Source: Anopheles merus | Lineage: Eukaryota; Arthropoda; Insecta; Diptera; Culicidae | Direction of reading: 5' to 3' | Assembly: GCF_017562075.2 (NCBI RefSeq) | Contig: NC_054083.1 | Coordinates: 8,066,768-8,130,767, forward strand | DNA: 64,000 bases | Shown: in pieces, positions 57,853 through 64,000 of the stretch | Position numbering within the stretch: the first letter of the stretch is position 1 | How the letters are laid out: each line of letters opens with the position of its first letter | Notes under the pieces: generated by a model | What the model saw: only the letters and a program-made list of their open reading frames with translations | Database searches by the model: none | Told to the model about the DNA's origin: nothing | Program-made: the position numbers and the translations under genes

Positions 57853-59086
57853 GGGCAAAATGGGCATATGTTAACAAACTGTAAAACGTCAAAACACTGG
57901 GGCATTATGAGCCACAACTACTGCGCTTAGGTAATGGTCTATGCTTTAGCACACATTTCGTGAAATGTATTCTCGTCATATTTTTTATTTTGCTTTCAGG
58001 AAAGCAATTAAAATTCTTCCAAAAACATGTTATCAAAATTAGAACAGTTTTTACACATTTTAATCTACAAAATCGAATCTTTTGAAGCTGTACCTGTGAC
58101 CATTATTGTGGGGAAAAGTACAATACCATAACCATAACCAACCGCCATATGTCATAAGCATCTGTCCATTTTGCCCCAAGCGTAACTGCCCATTTTGGTC
58201 CACCTGAAGCATTTTTATATTGTTTGTTAAATTAGTAAAAATACGCCTGTTCAGTATTCAGTACTTCAAATAACCTGTCGAGACGGACGAAGCTGGGACT
58301 TTATAGTACCTATATAGTACCGGTACTCACATACGCCTCTGAGGCATGGACACTGTCCAAATCTGACGAAACACCTTTAGCTGCGTTCGAGAGGAAGATG
58401 CTCAGAAGGATACTTGGCCCCGTATGTGCGAAAGGACAATGGAGGAGCCGATATAATGACGAGCTATACGAGATGTACGGCGACCTCACTGTCGTGCAGC
58501 GTATCAAGCTCGCCAGGCTCCGATGGGCTGGCCATGTTGTACGCATGCAAACGGACGACCCAGCCCGTATAGTCTTTTTAGGCCGTCCTCAAGGACAGAG
58601 GAGGCGTGGTAGGTGCAAATTGAGGAGGCAAGATGGCTTGGAGGCCTCCGCCAATAAGGCCAAGACAACGGACTGGCAGACGAAGGCGTGAGACCGTGAG
58701 CGATTTCGGACACTCCTGAGGCAGGCCAAGACCGCAAAGCGGTTGTAGCACCGTATAAGTAAGTGAGTTATTAAAAATACGCATACAATCTCCTTGCTTT
58801 CTTCAGACAAATTGTATAGAAATAACATATCTTTAAAATTGTATCATGTGAAACTTCCACGCATCCCTGTGACATTGGTTGAAGCTTATTTTCGAAGTGG
58901 CAAAAATTACATCAATATGCAACTTAATCTAATTTTACATTTTTCTTGGTTATTTCTTTAGGGGTTAGGGTTATGAACACTCTAATCAATAAATTTTGAG
59001 CTATGGAAAGTATCTTTGCAGTCAAATAATGTTCAAATAGAGGGTGCTCATTTTGCCCCACATGCCCATTTGGTCCCACTTTTCCC
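57853..59086. mobile_element. Candidate TA-flanked element with GGGCAAAATGGGCA tips
   Basis: The left tip GGGCAAAATGGGCATATG (57853) and the minus-strand reading of the right tip (GGGAAAAGTGGGACCAAATG, from 59086) are similar but imperfect; TA lies outside both (57851-57852, 59087-59088). Internal words TTTTGCCCCAAGCG and CCCATTTTGGTCC (58170-58200) repeat the tip motif, as in the MITE at 36987-37881. It contains an RTE insertion. Non-coding. Confidence 0.5.
58247..58771 (+). mobile_element. RTE-type LINE 3' fragment, 5'-truncated
   Basis: Flanked by TAAAAATACGC (58236-58246, 58772-58782). The plus frame 58398-58691 reads MLRRILGPVCAKGQWRSRYN, DELYEMYGDLTVVQRIKLAR, LRWAGHVVRMQTDDPARIVF, GRPQGQRRRGRCKLRRQDGL, ASANKAKTTDWQTKA, ending in a stop, then GGTTGTAGCACCGTATAAGTAAGTG. 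Same family as 26153-26779, less decayed. C-terminal ORF2 only. Confidence 0.9.
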
Positions 59087-59601
59087 TACACAATGCATTA
59101 AAAAGAGTGAATTGTTACCGATAATCCAAATGCTTCGTTTGAAAACAAATATGAGAGTCCAAATGGGGCCAAACGTGCAGCATGCAAATAATATGAACGA
59201 ATTTGCCGATTCTTTGCTCCATATTGGCAATGGCCGCCATGTGACCTTTCTAGGGTTGTACCATTCTTTCGTAAAGTTACATAACAATATGGTTCTGGCC
59301 TGTACTGACAATCTGGAGTCTGATATTAGGCCCGATTATTAAACACAAATTGTAAAGACAAGTTGTCAAAATCGGAAGATTTGTATTATGACATCCGTTT
59401 GTGTTGTGTGTTGGAAAATAAAATTTAACGAAACACAAACTCACAAGCACACTGCCAAGATATGTATTATGAAACACAAACGGAAATCCAAAACTGTCAA
59501 ACAGCTTTCCGTCAGCTTTTTGCCACGGAAAGGCGCCAATCTCAGATTGTTTGTTGTTGTGTTGTTTCGGTCAGAGTTGTAGCTGTTGCTTTCACGACAA
59601 A

Positions 59602-60344
59602 ATGTAAGTATTTTATTTCATTAATAATAAAATTTTATCATTTTAAACAAAAATATGTTTACCGCCATATCCATACAAATGGCGATATGCTGGAGATACT
59701 GATAATCTGTTGTTACGGCTTAAGAAGCTGCTGGTATTTACTTCCTCTGCTGTTGTTCGATGATAGTCGAAAGATGAAGGGCACGCGCACACGGTTTGCG
59801 TTCAACAGCAATGGATCCCAGCTACTTCTTCAGTTAGCAACTTCTTCAAGATCCAACAGCATATGCAAATGTTATTAACCTAATACTGCATACACTTTTA
59901 GGAATAACAAAGACGCCCGCACATCGCGAACACAGTACCAACAAATGGTAGATGAGTTGGAAAAGGTCCCTGACATCGCCAGAGGGATGTATAAAGGTGA
60001 CCAGACCGCTTTCTGGGAGGAAATGGCTGAGCACCTTAACGCCCTGGGACCGCCGATAAGAACGGGTGCAACGTGGAAGAGGGTAAGATTAAAAGAGCGA
60101 CACAACATATTTATATTTTGCTTTTAATGTTCGCTGTTTGTTTTACAGGTTTGGTTTGATTATAAATGTGCGGTGAAAAAAAAACTCCGTGTGAACAAAG
60201 CGTCTTTGTTGGCCACTGGTGGCGGCCCGTTTCAGCAAAGGCCATTAAACGACGTGGAAGAAAGAGTGGCCAATTTGACGAACTTGAAGGCCACCATAGA
60301 AGGGAATTCAGGCCGCTCTTGGGGCAATTTAAACAACAACTATG

Positions 60345-60377
<33 letters not shown>

Positions 60378-60622
60378 GCAACAACAACAACAGCAGCAAC
60401 AACAGCAGCCAATTGTTGCCAATCGGCAACAACGAGGAGCCAAACAGCGGCAGCGGGGCGCCAAACAACGGCAGCGAGACACCGAACAATGAGGAGCAAA
60501 ATCCTATAACGGCAAAAGCTCGTCAAAAAAGGAGTCGTAAGCGACAAAACACGGAAGCGGTGTTGCGGCAAAACCAACAGCTTCTTAATCTAATGAAAGA
60601 AAACATTGAAGCTCAAAAATAG
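59602..60622 (+). CDS. Harbinger Myb/SANT-like DNA-binding protein
   Basis: Proposed exons 59602-59603, 59902-60082 and 60149-60622, total 657 nt (218 residues). Intron 1 (59604-59901) starts GTAAGT and ends TTTTAG and would split the ATG (AT|G), giving MNNKDARTSRTQYQQMVDEL; this first exon is inferred. Intron 2 (60083-60148) starts GTAAGA and ends TTACAG and joins TWKR to VWFDYK in phase, strongly supported. The first 85 residues are the Myb/MADF-like domain typical of Harbinger ORF1 (VPDIARGMYKGDQTAFWEEM, LNALGPPIRTGATWKRVWFD, VNKASLLATGGGPFQQRPLN). An Asn-rich stretch (AAC repeats, about 60336-60412) follows, then a basic KARQKRSRKRQN segment and a coiled C-terminus. It probably helps bring the transposase to the nucleus and the ends. 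No lesion is seen. Confidence 0.85.
60083..60148 (+). other. Intron 2 of the Myb/SANT-like gene
   Basis: 66 bp from AGG|GTAAGATT to TTTTACAG|GTT. Its removal restores the family motif TWKRVWFDYK in frame, while the unspliced frame would run into stops. A T-rich tract precedes the acceptor. Confidence 0.85.
60349..60412 (+). repeat. (AAC)n tract coding for poly-Asn
   Basis: AAC/AGC codons give a run of Asn with a few Ser in the Myb/SANT-like protein. On the other strand the same tract reads as poly-Val or poly-Cys, which is not a gene. Confidence 0.9.
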
Positions 60623-60886
60623 TCCACAGCCGCATTGAATAGGGCAATTGTGGTATTAGAAAATATCACAGGTATGTTAAAAGAGGCTGTAGAACGCAAA
60701 ACCAATTAGTGATTCTTATTTTTCATAATTTTTAAGATTTTAGTTGTAAGTTAGCGTTTAATGTTTTTATTAATTGAATTTCTATTAACTGAACTGTGAT
60801 AAATGAACTCTTTTTGTGATGCAAACTTATGTGATGAACTTAAAAAAATAAATGAACTTGACCTCTAGCCTGCCTCTAGTTGCCTT

Positions 60887-62064
60887 TTATTCATCTGAGC
60901 TTGGCTCTTCCAATCCATACGCAATGCACATGTTGTGTAAGATACAACATACGTTCGTTATTTGAGTTGCTTTTACCGGGGTGTAGTGCAACTGTCGAGC
61001 ACCTAACAAACATCTGAATCTATTTTTGAGCAACCCGATCGTGCGCTCCACTATTTCTCTACCTAAAGAATGGTTTTTATTAAAGGCAGCTTCTGGTGTG
61101 TTTGGAGCAGGATTACGTTTTGGTGTTATTAACCACGGTTTTGACGGGTATCCAGCATCACCTGTGAGAATTCAAAAGATTATTTACATAAACAAATACC
61201 CATCGGATGGTTTAATGTATTACCTAGTAGATTGAATGCAGTTTCTCCGCGTCGATGTTTTGTTTCGAAAAAGTTGTCCATTCCACTTACATTCCAAATA
61301 TGTGAATCGTGATTAGCTCCTCCGAATTTGGCATTCACATAACGAATTTTCATGAGATGGTCGCAAATCTACCGGTACGAAGAAAAATAATATTGAAGTA
61401 CAAAACATACGACAAACACTGAAAGCTTTACTTACAATCATCGCGTTTAAGCTGTAATAGCCCTTCCGGTTAAAATGCTGATCTTAATCGTCCACTGGGG
61501 CAATAATTTTTATGTGTGTTCCATCAACACACATCACAACACCAGGGATGCCACTTTTTGAGTAGAAGTATCGTCGTGCATCTTGTTGCTCATCTGGTTC
61601 TATCGCTAAAGAGATCCATTTGTTCCCTAAAGTTTCTTCGATTATATTTAAGCACTTTGCAAAGGCTACCGAGAAAGTAGGCTGAGCAATAGCTATTTTA
61701 TAATCGTTTCCTGTTCCATTTTGGTAGCTGCCTTCAGCTAGAAACCGCAGAGCAGCAGCCAACATTTCGTTTGGCTTGAGCCCCTTTCCCTTAACCGGTG
61801 GGAACTTGGGCTCGATCTCCGCCAGAATGTCAACAAAAATTTCCTTCGACACACGGAAATTTTTCTTAAATCTGAAATTAACAACCACGAAATGAAATAT
61901 GTTTAACACAGTTTGCACAAATGATCTGAATGATGAACTCACGCTTGGTTAGAAAGCTGTAACGGGTCGAAAACACTTCGAAGCAGTCGGCGCTGTTTTG
62001 CCAGATCCACCGTTGGTTCTTCTTCACTGCTGCTATCGTCACTCACGAAGTGGGAGAAAATCAT
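60887..62064 (-). pseudogene. Harbinger DDE transposase, one premature stop
   Basis: Four minus-strand exons: 62064-61943, 61871-61436, 61368-61224, 61161-60887 (978 nt, 325 codons plus stop), with GT-AG introns of 71, 67 and 62 bp. The exon lengths keep one frame. N-terminal acidic segment SHFVSDDSSSEEEPTVDLAK; NEMLAAALRFLAEGSYQNGT; DDE_4 nuclease: VVMCVDGTHIKIIAP (first Asp), KFGGANHDSHIWN (second Asp), LLGDAGYPSKPWLITP, REIVERTIGLLKNRFRCL (Glu). The only lesion seen is TAA at 61484-61486, just after IIAPVDD, where relatives have Glu or another residue before DQHFNRKGYYSLN. It cuts and pastes the element with its Myb-like partner. A sequencing error or very recent inactivation is possible. 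Confidence 0.88.
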
Positions 62065-63033
62065 TTCGATTTTTAAATCACGGATTGTTGTTAGCTTGAG
62101 AAACGTTTGTATCTTGTTTACGATTTTTATTTTGATTTTGAACTTTTTGACATATCGCCAAATGCTTTGACACAGTTTTGACGAAAGAAAAAACTTAACG
62201 AAACTTGTCTGTCACAAGAACAGTTTCAAAATGCATACCTATTTTCCGTTTGTCTTGACACACTTGTCTTGTGTCATTTCCGTTTGTGTTTAATAATCGG
62301 GCCTATTGAGTCGCTGATAAACCATGTTTACCCAGACATTGTACACCACTTCACCGACCTCGAAATATTCATTGTATTAAAAATACTTCACCGACCGTGC
62401 AATTCTGGCTCCCAAAAATGTGGATGGAACAGTGATCAACAACAAGGTGTTGACAAAACTTCCTGGTATTGTGCGTGAATACCTGTGGGTGGACACATTT
62501 GTAAACCCAGAGAAACACGATGCGTTGCAGATGCCACCCGAAATGTACCACTCGATGAATATGAGTGGAGCTCCATTCCACCGGTTAATATTTATATTCC
62601 ACCGGTGAAATCGTACACCCCAATTTTACTATTGCGCAACCTGAACATCCGACGTGTACTATGTAATGGGACGCGCCTTTTAGTAATTGCAATGAAACAG
62701 CTCTGCTTGTATGCACGAATCATAACTAGTAAAAGGCGGCGAGAGGACGTGCTATTACTACGCATTTTTTGTGACAATAATGATGCGAGCAATTCATTCC
62801 AAATTCGTCGCAAGCAGTTTCCAATTCAGATTTGCTTTGCGAAGACCATTAACAAGGCGCAAGGTCAGGCCTCACTCCTTTTTGGTCTTTATCTGCCCTC
62901 AGAGGTATTTGCACACGGTCGGCTGTACGTCGCATTGCCGCGAGTGACATCACGACTAAACGTGTGAGTACTGATCATAGCTCCAGAGCACAAAGATCAG
63001 CACGGTCTTTTAGTTAAGAATGCTGTGTATTGA

Positions 63034-64000
63034 GAAGTAGTCGGTGATTGCGATTAATAGCTGTAACAGGTAAGGCAAGTTATGGAATACAGTCAGAATT
63101 TAGTATTCGCAACGCTTTTCGGTTGGCATACGTTATAGTTGACCGCTCGATAGTTAGGTGACAACTTAAAGAAAAAAAAAGTTTGTATGGAAAACCGGTT
63201 TTTGAAAAATTCATAAAATTTCATAGCCAGTCAGCCGTTTCATATTTCTTTTATGTGGAAAAATTCCCAACTAAAAATCACATATTCAATAGTTGTTAGG
63301 GAATCTTAGTTCAACCAGTGAGTTCAGATTTTAGTTTATATGGATTTCTAATGCAATACTTTTTTCACCACAGAGACATCGCAAATGCTATCGGAAAACA
63401 ACGTGAAATTATTCCGTTCATAGACGTGGGAAAAGGCATAAAGCAAAAAGCATATCGCAAACCGATAGCAACAACTGGATTCGACAGCAATAAACAAAGA
63501 AATAATTTTATTAGGAATAAGATATAAAAAACAGTTTATGAAACACAATCCAATACCAAGCGTCTTAGAGCTTAAGTATGCTCTCGAAATTTGATTGCGG
63601 AGCCCTATAACTGGAAAATGTATAATGGATGACAAGACAGCCAACATACATTTTCCAGATTCGAGTTGGGATTTTACGGGTCCAAAACCTAGTGTTACCA
63701 AATTGAAAAAAGTTTACGGATTCTAATTCTATTTACGATGTTGACAATCGTTTAACCTGTTCGAAAATTAGTGTTACGATGTTGAGCTGGCTTGAGAAAC
63801 CCTGTAATGCGCAAACTGGTTATGCTCTTCTAACCAACAACTGTCTCGCTTTGAAAGCATTTCGAAAGCTTTGCGCCATTCGAACGGATGATTCGAACAT
63901 ATACTGTTCGAATAGCTGTCACAGCCTACAATAACAACAACTTTGGCTGTCAATTAGGGAACTCGTGTTAGCAGGGATATAATGCATATTCTGTTCCTGC
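63034..64000. other. AT-rich sequence, no recognised gene
   Basis: Open frames at 63318-63527 (plus, 69 codons) and 63348-63701 (minus, 117 codons) overlap each other and match no family I know. No repeat tips were identified. It may include the rest of the Helitron or flanking chromosomal DNA. Confidence 0.35.

Larger units (their letters stand above)
59328..62304 (-). mobile_element. Complete PIF/Harbinger transposon
   Basis: 2977 bp. Perfect 22 bp terminal inverted repeats starting AGGCCCGATTATTAAACACA at both ends, flanked by ATT (59325-59327 and 62305-62307), a 3 bp duplication as expected for Harbinger. Removing the element and one ATT restores the Helitron reading frame LESDI|ESLINH. 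It carries two genes arranged tail to tail: a Myb/SANT-like protein (plus) and a DDE transposase (minus), the usual Harbinger pair. Confidence 0.95.
59100..63033 (+). pseudogene. Helitron Pif1-type helicase C-terminal relic, split by Harbinger
   Basis: Plus strand. Before the insertion: LRLKTNMRVQMGPNV, NNMNEFADSLLHIGNG, ending LESDI at 59327. After it (from 62308): ESLINHVYPDIVHHFTDLEI, RAILAPKNVDGTVINNKVL-like text, VDTFVNPEKHDALQMPPEMY, LLLRNLNIRRVLCNGTRLL, FPIQICFAKTINKAQGQASL, LFGLYLPSEVFAHGRLYVAL, PRVTSRLNV, and a decayed tail LVKNAVY, stop, EVV. These are the last helicase motifs of Helitron Rep/Hel proteins. Frameshifts lie near 62375 and 62590. No Rep domain or Helitron 3' hairpin was found. 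Confidence 0.85.

Noticed and set aside
60111..60577. Minus-strand frames with poly-Cys or poly-Val
   Set aside because: They are the complement of the AAC-repeat part of the Myb/SANT-like gene.

Overview
The window looks like repeat-dense, probably heterochromatic or pericentromeric, insect DNA, most likely from an Anopheles mosquito. The best taxonomic clue is two copies of a tRNA-derived SINE that I recognise as the Anopheles SINE200 type (13644-13877 and 40681-40890), each with an intact target-site duplication (TSD). The mix of P element, pogo, Harbinger, hAT, mariner, BEL/Pao, copia, Helitron, RTE, Jockey, I-like and CR1-like sequences fits this. I found no convincing single-copy host gene, no rRNA and no functional tRNA. 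Almost everything recognisable is transposable-element (TE) DNA, much of it nested.

Layout: 900-3770 P-element relic with a nested short element. 4037-7229 pogo-like element with TA duplications. 7232-12490 mostly unassigned, with a SINE-like piece, a long CA tract and a fold-back. 12490-16810 two minus-strand LINE relics around a SINE200. 17309-27253 a BEL/Pao retrotransposon on the minus strand, bounded by direct repeats that are probably its LTRs and broken by at least four later insertions (CR1-like LINE carrying a mariner, a 1.2 kb inverted-repeat element, an RTE). 27254-33840 a minus-strand CR1-like LINE holding another LINE end and a 4.07 kb Tc1/mariner-type transposon with 1.1 kb inverted repeats and an intact 339-residue transposase. 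34205-35845 a hAT-type fold-back rich in GTGC motifs. 36987-39826 TA-flanked MITEs, one inside a LINE ORF1 relic. 41490-44361 gypsy relic and an inverted-repeat element with a hAT inside. 44362-49905 two CR1-like LINEs, one nearly complete. 50218-57800 an I-like LINE carrying a copia element and abutting a deleted Harbinger. 57853-59086 a TA-flanked element with an RTE inside. 59100-63033 a Helitron helicase relic split by a complete Harbinger.

The two most functional units are the long-inverted-repeat Tc1/mariner element (29495-33568) and the Harbinger element (59328-62304). The Harbinger carries two tail-to-tail genes, a Myb/SANT-like DNA-binding protein and a DDE transposase whose only visible lesion is one stop codon. 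The rest is decayed to various degrees, and nesting gives a relative order of insertions. All family calls come from reading motifs, without database searches.
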